Assembly (NCBI GenBank): GCA_020073005.1
Contig: JAIQFX010000010.1
Span: forward strand, 1 to 64,000
DNA: 64,000 nucleotides
DNA from: Terriglobia bacterium
GTDB taxonomy: Bacteria > Acidobacteriota > Vicinamibacteria > Vicinamibacterales > CAVVIG01
Reading direction: 5' to 3'
In this document: one piece after another, positions 53,298-63,096 of the stretch
How positions within the stretch are numbered: position 1 is the stretch's first letter
How the letters are laid out: every line of letters begins with the position of its first letter
Translations under genes and position numbers: made by a program
Notes under the pieces: model-generated
Database searches by the model: none
What the model was told of the DNA's origin: nothing
Seen by the model: the letters and a program-made list of their open reading frames with translations, nothing else

Positions 53298-53618
53298 TCA
53301 CGCTCCGGCCGCGCGGTAGTCGACCGACTTCTTGCACGCCGCGTCGACCTCCTCGACGGTGATGAGCGGAATCGTGTTCACGTGCACCGCGCCCGACGCG
53401 TTCACGACGAGGCTCAGCGCGAGCGCAGACGAGGTGTCCGGCATGTCGATGACGACGTAGACGTCCGCGTCGCCGTAGGCGTAGTAGATCGATTCGAGTT
53501 TGCCGCCGAGGCCCTTGATGGCCTTCTCGACGGCGGCCTTGCGCTTCGATCCGCCTTCCTTGATGAGGCCCTTGGTTCCTTCCGCCGTGTACTTCCCGGT
53601 AACCAGCAGCTTCGCCAT
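53298..53618 (-). CDS. GYD-domain protein
   Basis: A 106-residue alpha/beta-barrel-like protein of the GYD family: KLLVTGKYTAEGTKGLIKEGGSKR at the start, ESIYYAYGDADVYVVIDMPD and NTIPLITVEEVDAACKKSV at the end. ATG 53618 is used because AGGAG lies 7 bases upstream. The family has no proven function. It stands alone between the ParD gene and the outer-membrane barrel gene. Confidence 0.88.
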   Translation of the reverse strand: MAKLLVTGKYTAEGTKGLIKEGGSKRKAAVEKAIKGLGGKLESIYYAYGDADVYVVIDMPDTSSALALSLVVNASGAVHVNTIPLITVEEVDAACKKSVDYRAAGA

Positions 53619-53720
53619 TCTGTGGCTCCTTTCGAGCACCTACCGCGTGCAGGAGGCGCAGTATAGCTCCGCCGACCGTGGAAGATGACCGGCGTTGGTG
53701 GGAATTCGAACGTGAGGGAA

Positions 53721-53751
53721 GCCGATGGCGCCGGCGATCGGCGCCATCGGC
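53721..53751 (-). terminator. Hairpin after the outer-membrane barrel gene
   Basis: A 12-bp perfect stem, GCCGATGGCGCC pairing with GGCGCCATCGGC, with a 7-base loop. It lies 8 bases beyond the stop of the minus-strand barrel gene (53759) and is a good candidate for its terminator. No T-run is visible. Confidence 0.65.
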
Positions 53752-53758
53752 CCTGGGG

Positions 53759-54367
53759 TTACTTGACCGCGTTGATGAGCACCGCGCCGTAGACGCGGTG
53801 GCCGTACCGCGTCTCCTGCCCGAAGAACGCCGGCGCCGTGTCGTTCGACTTCACCGACACGAACCGGTAGTCGCCGCGCACGCCCCAGCGCCCGTTCGGC
53901 GCGTACCACTTCACGCCGCCGCCGACGTTGCCGGTCACAAACGTCGTGCTGTTCGCCACGTTGACGCTCGATTGCTCGAACATCGTGAGGCCGCCGACGC
54001 CGCCCGTGACGTACGGCACGACGGCGGTGTGCGTCGGCGCCGAGACGACGACGTTCGCCGTGTAGTTCAGCAGGTTCGGCGTCTTCGCGTTCGTAATGGC
54101 GCCGAACGTCAGGTCCTGCGTCACGCCGATCGTCCCGCCGACTTCGCCTTCGACGCCGACGATCCGGTTGATGTTGTAGGTGACGGCGCCGCCGAGGTTG
54201 TAGCTGCCGAAGCTCGGCCCCTTGTCGCCGCTCGTGAAGAACGTCCCGCCGCCGGGAATGATGGCGACTTCGACGGTGCCCGGTCCGGGCGTGGTCTCCT
54301 GCGCGAACGACTGTCCGGCGCCGAACATGCTCAGCGCCGCCACTGCAATTGCGATCTGACGGGTCAT
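53759..54367 (-). CDS. Outer-membrane beta-barrel protein under a sigma-54 promoter
   Basis: 202 residues: a signal peptide (IAIAVAALSMFGAGQSFAQ), a mature body of amphipathic strands (GTVEVAIIPGGGTFF, SYNLGGAVTYNINRIVGVEGEVGG, VVPYVTGGVGGLTMF, GNVGGGVKWYAPNGRWGVRGDYRF) and a C-terminal VYGAVLINAV. OmpA/OprF-like small barrel. It has an AGGAGG ribosome site. Upstream lie a -24/-12 promoter (54415-54429) and, further up, the 18-bp palindromic site inside the start of the divergent activator gene, so it is probably controlled by that activator. A small inverted repeat (CGTGAT...ATCACG, 54387-54401) lies in its leader. Confidence 0.85.
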   Translation of the reverse strand: MTRQIAIAVAALSMFGAGQSFAQETTPGPGTVEVAIIPGGGTFFTSGDKGPSFGSYNLGGAVTYNINRIVGVEGEVGGTIGVTQDLTFGAITNAKTPNLLNYTANVVVSAPTHTAVVPYVTGGVGGLTMFEQSSVNVANSTTFVTGNVGGGVKWYAPNGRWGVRGDYRFVSVKSNDTAPAFFGQETRYGHRVYGAVLINAVK

Positions 54368-54414
54368 GTCTGCCTCCTGATGAGATCGTGATTCGATCAC
54401 GGCGGCATCAGAGG

Positions 54415-54429
54415 GCAAACACGGTGCCG
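54415..54429 (-). promoter_or_regulatory. Sigma-54 (-24/-12) promoter of the barrel gene
   Basis: Complement reads CGGCACC-GTGT-TTGC, matching the TGGCACG-N4-TTGC consensus with GG and GC exactly in place. It points to the barrel gene, whose ATG is 48 bases beyond the -12 element, leaving a leader of about 35 bases. Confidence 0.7.
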
Positions 54430-54497
54430 AGGAGCCGCGCGCGCGAAAGTGATTGCACGATCGCGTCTTACCGTCGCGCGACATTTTTGGAGGCTGA

Positions 54498-56605
<2,108 letters not shown>

Positions 56606-56609
<4 letters not shown>

Positions 56610-56851
56610 ACCACTTTCTCTTTGCGCGCGCGCAGGCTGCAGCGCTGCAGCCGCGGATGAATCCGGCGCGCGACCGACGGCCACATCTTCGGATCGCTGC
56701 GCGCGAGCGCGTCGATCTCATCGTTCGTCAACTCGAAACCCTGGTCGCGCAGATCGGCCAGCGTCTCGCGCGGACGCTCGACGAACTGCAGACGCAAGTC
56801 CTCGTCGGTCAGCAGCCGGCCGATCATCAACTGCACAGTCTTCTGGGACAT
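56606..56851 (-). CDS. Small NHLP-clan (Os1348-like) protein, possible peptide precursor
   Basis: An 81-residue protein whose first 55 residues follow the nitrile-hydratase-leader/Os1348 pattern: [20 protein letters not shown], then a second helix with a Phe-Glu-Leu-Thr turn ([16 protein letters not shown]). The C-terminal 25 residues are basic and aromatic with one Cys ([16 protein letters not shown]). In this clan such N-termini act as leaders of ribosomal peptides modified after translation; many members have no known modifying enzyme and none is visible here. It has its own sigma-54 promoter (56877-56891), and it overlaps the activator gene's 3' end by 4 bases (converging). Confidence 0.75.
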
Positions 56852-56876
56852 TTCCTGACTCCCTGAAACTTCAGAG

Positions 56877-56891
56877 GCAAGTTGCGCGCCA
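56877..56891 (-). promoter_or_regulatory. Sigma-54 (-24/-12) promoter of the NHLP-like gene
   Basis: Complement reads TGGCGCG-CAAC-TTGC followed by C, differing from the TGGCACG-N4-TTGC consensus by a single base. Predicted transcription begins about 15 bases before the ATG at 56851, with an AGGGAG ribosome site in between. Confidence 0.75.
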
Positions 56892-56898
56892 GAGTCTC

Positions 56899-57061
56899 GC
56901 TCGGCTGAAAGCCTCGCGCTACAACCGCAAAGCCTCGCGCTACAACCGCAAAGCCTCGCGCTACAACCGCAAAGCCTCGCGCTGCAACCGCAAAGTCTCG
57001 CGCTACAACCGCAAAGTCTCGCGCTACAAGCGTTCGCTCAGCTGAAAGCCTCGCGCGACAG
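56899..57061. repeat. Array of five 21-bp repeats flanked by two REP-like words
   Basis: Five directly repeated 21-base units from 56925 to 57029, beginning CCGCAAAG and ending CGCTACAA or CGCTGCAA, differing at two positions. It is flanked by related words containing GCTGAAAGCCTCGCGC (56899-56924 and about 57038-57058). The array lies between the NHLP promoter and candidate activator site 2. The same word family occurs inside the PVADH-like gene. Confidence 0.9.
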
Positions 57062-57089
57062 CTTCATGACATGCGCACGCGCGAGCACA

Positions 57090-57107
57090 GTGCGTATTGG
57101 TGCGCAC
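57090..57107. promoter_or_regulatory. 18-bp palindromic site, candidate activator-binding site 2
   Basis: GTGCGTATTGGTGCGCAC, one base different from the site at 54513-54530. It is about 98 bases upstream of the -24 element of the efflux promoter and about 200 bases upstream of the NHLP promoter on the other strand, so one site could serve both. Confidence 0.6.
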
Positions 57108-57172
57108 TTTCCACGGACGCTCGCGCCGTGACGATCGCATCACTGCTCGCGTAACTCGCTGCGCCTTCGCGC

Positions 57173-57197
57173 GATACGAACGCGCCGCGTCCGTATC
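57173..57197. promoter_or_regulatory. 25-bp near-perfect palindrome beside the efflux promoter
   Basis: Arms GATACGAACGCG (57173-57184) and CGCGTCCGTATC (57186-57197) with one central base and one mismatch, ending 7 bases before the -24 element. A regulator site (repressor or a second enhancer) is the natural reading. Confidence 0.5.
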
Positions 57198-57204
57198 GAC
57201 GAAG

Positions 57205-57219
57205 TGGCGTCCCGCTTGC
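57205..57219 (+). promoter_or_regulatory. Sigma-54 (-24/-12) promoter of the RND efflux operon
   Basis: TGGCGTC-CCGC-TTGC has the invariant GG and GC at the correct 10-base separation. Start of transcription is expected near 57231, giving a leader of about 49 bases with a GAGGGAAGGAG ribosome site before ATG 57280. Confidence 0.7.
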
Positions 57220-57279
57220 CACTCACGCGTTGTCGATTTCGGGGTCGCCCGTTCGTCTATCACGTGAGGGAAGGAGCCC

Positions 57280-58407
57280 ATGGCCAAACGAATGTTTCTG
57301 ATGTTGATCGTCACCGTCGCGTGCATCGCGGCGCTCGGCTTCGTGAAGTTCCGCCAAGTCAAAGCAGTGATGGCGGTCTACGCCGCGTTCCAGCCGCCGC
57401 CCGAAGCCGTGACGACGATCGTCGCCGTCGAGGACAAGTGGCCGGACACGCTGAGCGCGATCGGCACGGTCGCGGCCGCGCGCGGCGTGACCGTGAGCGC
57501 GGATCTGCCGGGCGTCGTCGATCGGATCGGCTTCGAGTCGGGACAGTGGGTGCGCGACGGCGACGTCCTCGCCGAGCTCGACACCAGACAGGAGCGCGCG
57601 CAGCTGACCGCCGCCGAAGCGCAGCGCGATCTCGCCCGCGCGAACTTCGAGCGCATGGAAGGACTGCTGGCGCAGCACGTCATCTCGAAGGCCGAGTACG
57701 ATCAGGCGACCGCGGATCAACGTCAGGCCGACGCGCGCGTCGGCGAAATGCGAGCGGCGATCGATCGCAAGACGATCCGCGCGCCGTTCGCCGGCGTCCT
57801 CGGCATCCGCCAGGTCAACCTGGGTCAGTACCTGTCGGGCGGGAACGCCGTCGTGAACCTGCAGTCGCTCGATCCGATCTACGTGAACTTCGGCGTGCCG
57901 CAGCAGAACGCGGGCAAGGTCGTCGTGGGGCATGGCGTGCGGATCTCGATCGACGACGGATCGCATACGCAGTTCAACGGCCGCGTCTCGGCGATCGACT
58001 CGGTCGTCGATCAGGGCACGCGCAACGTGCAGGTCCAGTCGACGCTCGCCAATCCGGGCGGGAAGCTGCGGCCCGGCATGTTCGTCCAGACCGAGCTCGC
58101 GCTCGGCGGCGGCCAGTCGATCGTGACGCTGCCGCAGTCGGCGATCAACTACGCGCCGTACGGCGACTCGGTCTTCGTCGTGACGGACCTCAAGGACGCG
58201 AAAGGGCAGACCTACCGCGGCGTCCGCCAGCAGATCGTCAAGCTCGGCGCCACGCGCGGGGATCAGGTCGCGATCGTGTCCGGCATTCAGCCCGGCGATG
58301 AGGTCGTGACCTCCGGCGTCTTCAAGCTGCGCAACGGCGCGGCGGTGCTGGTCAACAACAACGTCACGCCGGGCAACAACCCGAAACCCCGGCCGGAGAA
58401 CAGCTGA
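57280..58407 (+). CDS. RND efflux periplasmic adaptor (membrane fusion protein)
   Basis: 375 residues with an N-terminal membrane anchor (MFLMLIVTVACIAALGFV), a lipoyl-like half (VTVSADLPGVVDRIGFESGQWVRDGDVLAELD), a helical hairpin (QLTAAEAQRDLARANFERMEGLLAQ), then IRAPFAGVLGIRQVNLGQYL and the beta-barrel and membrane-proximal segments (GGKLRPGMFVQTELALGG). No lipobox, so it is anchored by the helix. It links the RND pump and TolC across the periplasm. The stop overlaps the pump start (TGATG). First gene of the sigma-54-controlled operon. Confidence 0.95.
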   Translation: MAKRMFLMLIVTVACIAALGFVKFRQVKAVMAVYAAFQPPPEAVTTIVAVEDKWPDTLSAIGTVAAARGVTVSADLPGVVDRIGFESGQWVRDGDVLAELDTRQERAQLTAAEAQRDLARANFERMEGLLAQHVISKAEYDQATADQRQADARVGEMRAAIDRKTIRAPFAGVLGIRQVNLGQYLSGGNAVVNLQSLDPIYVNFGVPQQNAGKVVVGHGVRISIDDGSHTQFNGRVSAIDSVVDQGTRNVQVQSTLANPGGKLRPGMFVQTELALGGGQSIVTLPQSAINYAPYGDSVFVVTDLKDAKGQTYRGVRQQIVKLGATRGDQVAIVSGIQPGDEVVTSGVFKLRNGAAVLVNNNVTPGNNPKPRPENS

Positions 58408-61400
58408 TGCGTTTCACCGATCTCTTCATCAAGCGGCCGGTGCTGTCGATCGTCGTCAGCCTCGTCATTCTGATCGCGGGCGTGCAGTCGATTCGCGCGC
58501 TGAGCGTCCGGCAGTATCCGCGCAGCGACATCGCCGTGATCACAGTGACGACGGCGTACGTCGGCGCCAACGCGGATTTGGTGCGCGGCTTCATCACGAC
58601 GCCGCTCGAGCGCGTCATCGCGAGCGCCGACGGCATCGACTACATGGAGTCGTCGAGCGCGCAGAGCGTGAGCACGATCACCGCACACCTGAAGCTCAAC
58701 TACGACACCAACGCGGCGCTGACGCAGATTCAGGCCAAGGTCGCGCAGGTCCGAAACGACCTGCCGCCCGAGGCCGAGGCGCCGATCATCGAGATGGCGA
58801 CCGCGGACGAGCGGTTCGCCGCCATCTACATCGGCTTCTCGTCGGCGGACCTCGATCCGAACCAGGTCACGGACTACCTGACGCGCGTCGTCCAGCCCAG
58901 GCTGAGCGCGATCAGCGGCGTGCAGCGTGCGGACATTCTCGGCGCGCGGACGTTCGCGATGCGCATCTGGCTCAAGCCGGATCGGATGGCCGCGCTCGGC
59001 ATCTCGCCATCGGCGCTGCACGACGCGCTCGCGCGCAACAACTATCTGTCGGCGCTCGGGCGGACGAAGGGCTCGATGGTGTCCGTCAATCTCGTCGCGA
59101 ACACGGATCTGCGCACGCCGGAAGAGTTCCGCCAGCTCGTCGTCAAGAACGACGGCGGCGTCGTCGTCCGCCTCGGCGAGATCGCCGACGTCGTCCTCGG
59201 CGCCGAGGACTACGAGCAGGACGTGCGGTTCAACGGCGAAGCCGCGACGTTCATGGGCGTGTGGGTGCTGCCGTCGGCCAACACGCTCGACGTCGTGCAG
59301 CAGGTGCGCAGCGAGATCCCGAAGATCCAGGCGCAGCTCCCGGCCGGCATGAAAGTCGCGGTTCCGTACGACTCGACCGAGTATATCCGCGACGCGATCA
59401 GCGAAGTGCTGCGGACGCTGACCGAGACGCTGCTGATCGTCGTCTTCGTCATCTTCCTGTTCCTCGGATCGTTCCGCTCGGTGATCATCCCGGTCGTCGC
59501 GATTCCGATCTCGCTCGTCGGCGCGGTGTTCCTGATGCTGCTCGCCGGCTTCACGATCAACCTGCTGACGCTGCTCGCGGTCGTGCTCTCGGTCGGCCTC
59601 GTCGTGGACGACGCCATCGTCATGGTGGAGAACGTCGAGCGGCACCTGCACGAGGGCAAGACGCCGTATCGGGCGGCGATCGATGCCGCGCGCGAGCTCG
59701 TCGGTCCGATTATCGCGATGACGATCACGCTGGCCGCGGTCTACACGCCGGTCGGCATCCAGGGCGGACTGACCGGGGCGCTCTTCCGCGAGTTCGCGTT
59801 CACGCTGGCCGGCGCGGTGATCGTCTCGGGCGTCGTCGCGCTGACGCTGTCGCCGATGATGGGATCGCGGCTGCTGCGCGCGGGCGACACCGAGCGCGGC
59901 TTCGCCGGCTGGATCAACCGCCGGTTCGACAGCGTGCGCGGCGGCTACACGCGCGCGCTGGCCGCGACACTTCGCTTCCGCCCGGTCGTCCTCGTCCTCT
60001 GGGCGATCATCGCGATCCTGATCGTGCCGTTCTACATGTTCTCGCAGCGCGAGCTCGCGCCCGCCGAGGATCAGGGCGTCGTGTTCTCGTTCATCCAGGC
60101 CGCGGCGGACTCCACGCTCGACCAGACGAAGATGTTCGCGACCCAGGTCCACGACGTCTACCAGTCGTTCCCCGAAACCGCCGGCATCTTTCAGCTGATG
60201 TTTCCGACGGCGGGCTTCGGCGGCATGGTGACGAAGCCGTGGAGCGAGCGGACGAAGACCACGCAGCAGCTGTTGATGGAATCGCAGGGGCCGCTGTCGA
60301 AAATTCCCGGCATCCGCGTGATTCCGACGACGCCTCCGCCGCTGCCAGGCGGCGGCGACTATCCAGTGGACTTCGTGATCGCGTCGGCGGCCGAGCCGCG
60401 GCAGCTGGGCGACATCGCGAATCAGCTCGTCGCGAAGGCGTTCAAGAGCGGGCTGTTCATGTTCGCGGACGCGGACATGAAGTTCGATCAGCCACAGGCC
60501 GAGGTCGTGTTCGACCGCGACAAGCTGCGCTCGCAGGGCATCGACCTGTCGCGCGCCGGCCAGGATCTGTCGACGCTCGTCGGCGGCAATTACGTCAACC
60601 GGTTCAGCATCCAGGGCCGGAGCTACAAGGTCATCCCGCAGGTCGCGCGCGTCGAGCGGCTGACGCCCGATCAGCTCGAGCACACCTACGTCAGCGGTTC
60701 GGACAACAGGCTCGTGCCGCTGTCCACGTTCGCGACGCTGCGCACGTCGTCCGAACCGCGCGAGCTGAAGAAATTCCAGCAGCTGAACGCCGTCCGCGTG
60801 CAGGGCGTGATCCCGCCTGGAGTGCCGCTCGATCAGGCGTTGACGTTCCTCGAGACGCAGGCGAAGACGATGCTGCCGGAAGGCACGACGATTGACTACG
60901 CGGGCCAGTCACGTCAGCTGCGGACCGAAGGCAGTAAGTTCCTGGGCACGCTGGCGCTGTCGGCGATTCTGATCTATCTCGTCCTCGCCGCGCAGTTCGA
61001 AAGCTTCCGCGATCCGTTCATCGTCCTCGCGGGATCGGTGCCGCTCGCGCTTTCGGGCGCGCTGCTGTTCTCGTTCCTCGGCCTGACGACGCTCAACATC
61101 TACAGTCAGGTCGGACTAATCACGCTCGTCGGCCTCGTGTCCAAGAACGGCATTCTGATCGTGCAGTTTGCGAATCAACTGCAGGAGCAGGGCCGGGACA
61201 AGCTGGCGGCGATCATCGAAGCGTCCGCCACGCGCCTGCGGCCGATTCTCATGACGACGGCCGCGACCGTCGTCGGACACTTCCCGCTGATCCTCGCGAC
61301 CGGTCCCGGCGCCGGCGCGCGCAACAGCATCGGCATCATGCTGGTCAGCGGCATGATCATCGGCTCCGCGTTCACGCTCTTCATCGTTCCGTCCATCTAC

Positions 61401-61493
61401 GTGCTCGTCGCGCGCACGCACCGGGCCACCGTGCCCGTGCGGGCCGACGCAGGCGACGCGCGTGTTCCTGAGTTCGCGGCGATTGCGAGTTAA
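58407..61493 (+). CDS. RND efflux pump, hydrophobe/amphiphile (HAE1) type
   Basis: 1028 residues, usual length. Two copies of the 6-helix plus large periplasmic loop unit. Landmarks: DLFIKRPVLSIVVSLVILIAG at the start, the proton-relay Asp pair in SVGLVVDDAIVMVENVERHL, the porter segment GGNYVNRFSIQGRSYKV, and VSGMIIGSAFTLFIVPSIYVLV near the end. Closest in style to MexF/AcrB-like and to pumps of the short-adaptor type; the drug or metabolite cannot be inferred. Coupled to the adaptor by overlap and followed after 3 bases by the TolC gene. Confidence 0.96.
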   Translation: MRFTDLFIKRPVLSIVVSLVILIAGVQSIRALSVRQYPRSDIAVITVTTAYVGANADLVRGFITTPLERVIASADGIDYMESSSAQSVSTITAHLKLNYDTNAALTQIQAKVAQVRNDLPPEAEAPIIEMATADERFAAIYIGFSSADLDPNQVTDYLTRVVQPRLSAISGVQRADILGARTFAMRIWLKPDRMAALGISPSALHDALARNNYLSALGRTKGSMVSVNLVANTDLRTPEEFRQLVVKNDGGVVVRLGEIADVVLGAEDYEQDVRFNGEAATFMGVWVLPSANTLDVVQQVRSEIPKIQAQLPAGMKVAVPYDSTEYIRDAISEVLRTLTETLLIVVFVIFLFLGSFRSVIIPVVAIPISLVGAVFLMLLAGFTINLLTLLAVVLSVGLVVDDAIVMVENVERHLHEGKTPYRAAIDAARELVGPIIAMTITLAAVYTPVGIQGGLTGALFREFAFTLAGAVIVSGVVALTLSPMMGSRLLRAGDTERGFAGWINRRFDSVRGGYTRALAATLRFRPVVLVLWAIIAILIVPFYMFSQRELAPAEDQGVVFSFIQAAADSTLDQTKMFATQVHDVYQSFPETAGIFQLMFPTAGFGGMVTKPWSERTKTTQQLLMESQGPLSKIPGIRVIPTTPPPLPGGGDYPVDFVIASAAEPRQLGDIANQLVAKAFKSGLFMFADADMKFDQPQAEVVFDRDKLRSQGIDLSRAGQDLSTLVGGNYVNRFSIQGRSYKVIPQVARVERLTPDQLEHTYVSGSDNRLVPLSTFATLRTSSEPRELKKFQQLNAVRVQGVIPPGVPLDQALTFLETQAKTMLPEGTTIDYAGQSRQLRTEGSKFLGTLALSAILIYLVLAAQFESFRDPFIVLAGSVPLALSGALLFSFLGLTTLNIYSQVGLITLVGLVSKNGILIVQFANQLQEQGRDKLAAIIEASATRLRPILMTTAATVVGHFPLILATGPGAGARNSIGIMLVSGMIIGSAFTLFIVPSIYVLVARTHRATVPVRADAGDARVPEFAAIAS

Positions 61494-61496
61494 ATC

Positions 61497-63032
61497 ATGC
61501 GCACACCATTTCTGACTCTGATCCTTTCGGCGGCGGCCGCTGTGGCGTCCGCGCAGACGCCGGCGACCGTCGCGCCGGAGACGCTTCGCATCAGCGTCGA
61601 CGATGCGGTGAAGATGGCGCTCGATCGCAACGTCGATCTCGCGGCGGCGCGGATCGATCCGGAAATCAGCGACACGCGCGTCGCGGCGGCGGCCGGCGCG
61701 TTCCGGCCGACGTTCAACACCGGTCTGCAGCGCAACAATCAGCTGCAGCCGCCGGCGAGCCTGCTGTTCCCAACAGCCACGCGCACCGACATCGTCACGT
61801 CGAACGTGGGACTCAGCCAGCAGCTGCCGTGGTTCGGCACGTCCTACAACGTGACGTGGAACGCGGCGCACACCAACAGCGACAGCTTCCTCAACAGCTA
61901 CAACCCGATCCTGCAGTCGGGGCTGTCGCTGAGCGTGTCGCAGCCGCTCGTGCGCGGTCTCGCGATAGACGACGCGCGCAAGCAGGTGGAGACGAGCCGG
62001 ATCGATCGTGATATCGCCGGCACGACGCTGCGCGAGACGGTCGTGCGGACGACGGCGGCCGTGAAGAGCGCGTACTGGAATCTCGTGTCCGCGCGGTCGA
62101 ACGTGGACGCGCGCCGCTCGGTGCTGGCGTCGGCGGAGGAGCTCGTCCGCGTCGACACGGTGAAGGTGGAGGTCGGCCAGTCGCCGCCGCTCGATCTCGT
62201 CGCCGCGCAGGCGGAAGTCGCCGCCGATCGCGAGCAGCTCATCATCGCCGAGACGACCGTCAAGAGCGTCGAGGATCAGCTGCGCGCGCTGATCTTCGAC
62301 ACGAGCGATCGGCACGTGTGGGACGTGGCGATCGAGACCGTCGATTCACCGCCGCTCGACGCCGCGTCACCGGATCTGAACGCCGCCGTGACGAACGCGC
62401 TCGGCGGACGCGCGGATCTGGCGCGCGCGCGCCACGAGATCGCGAGCGCGCGGCTCGACGTGAAGTTCAGCGGCAATCAGCGGCTGCCCGACGTCCGCGC
62501 GAACGCCAACTACACGGCGAGCGGGCTCGGCGGCACGCAGATCCTGCGCACGGGCGGTTTCCCGGGAACGATCGTCGGTCCCGGCGCGGCGACGGCGTTC
62601 GGATCCGTGCTCGGCCAGGTGTTCGGCAGCGATTATCCGACGTGGACCGTCGGCGTCAGCGTCAACTATCCGCTCGGGCAGGCCGTGGAAGAGGCCGCGT
62701 ACGCGCGGACGAAGCTCGCGCAGCGGCAGGCGGAGGAGCGGCTGAAGAGCGCCGAGTCGCGCGCCGTCCAGCAGGTGCGCGACGCGTGGCGGAAGATCGA
62801 GATGAACGCGAAGCGGATCGAGACCGCGCGCGCGGCCCGCGAGCTGGCGGAACAGCGGCTCGACGCCGAGCGCAAGCGGTTCGACGTCGGCATGTCGACG
62901 AGCTTTCTCGTGATCCAGGCGCAGCGCGATCTCGCGCAGGCACGGACGAGCGAGCTGGCGGCGATCCTGGCGTACGATCTCGCGCTCGTCGACTTCGACG
63001 CCGTGCAGCAGGCGAGTCCTGAAGCGTCGTGA
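61497..63032 (+). CDS. TolC-family outer-membrane efflux channel
   Basis: 511 residues: a signal peptide (LILSAAAAVASAQT), two outer-membrane-efflux repeats with the helical signature (VRTTAAVKSAYWNLVSARSNVDARR; RAVQQVRDAWRKIEMNAKRIETAR) and a short barrel segment (TVGVSVNYPLGQAVEEAAYARTKLAQ). Completes an adaptor-pump-channel tripartite system in a single operon. Three bases separate it from the pump gene. No lipobox. Confidence 0.94.
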   Translation: MRTPFLTLILSAAAAVASAQTPATVAPETLRISVDDAVKMALDRNVDLAAARIDPEISDTRVAAAAGAFRPTFNTGLQRNNQLQPPASLLFPTATRTDIVTSNVGLSQQLPWFGTSYNVTWNAAHTNSDSFLNSYNPILQSGLSLSVSQPLVRGLAIDDARKQVETSRIDRDIAGTTLRETVVRTTAAVKSAYWNLVSARSNVDARRSVLASAEELVRVDTVKVEVGQSPPLDLVAAQAEVAADREQLIIAETTVKSVEDQLRALIFDTSDRHVWDVAIETVDSPPLDAASPDLNAAVTNALGGRADLARARHEIASARLDVKFSGNQRLPDVRANANYTASGLGGTQILRTGGFPGTIVGPGAATAFGSVLGQVFGSDYPTWTVGVSVNYPLGQAVEEAAYARTKLAQRQAEERLKSAESRAVQQVRDAWRKIEMNAKRIETARAARELAEQRLDAERKRFDVGMSTSFLVIQAQRDLAQARTSELAAILAYDLALVDFDAVQQASPEAS

Positions 63033-63096
63033 CCGGTGGTAACATCGCGCCCTCGGTCCCCGCCGGCCGTTCACCTCACAGAGGAGGGTTCGCGAC

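Noticed and set aside
53690-53720. A T-arm-like stretch (GGGAATTCGAAC) suggesting a tRNA
   Set aside because: No acceptor stem, D-arm or anticodon arm can be folded around it; the sequence runs straight into the terminator hairpin of the barrel gene.
54387-54401. CGTGAT-TCG-ATCACG inverted repeat as a binding site of the sigma-54 activator
   Set aside because: It lies downstream of the predicted promoter and does not resemble the 18-bp site; kept only as a note on the barrel gene leader.
56899-57061. CRISPR array
   Set aside because: The 21-base units are directly adjacent with no unique spacers, and no cas genes are in the window. It is a tandem repeat.
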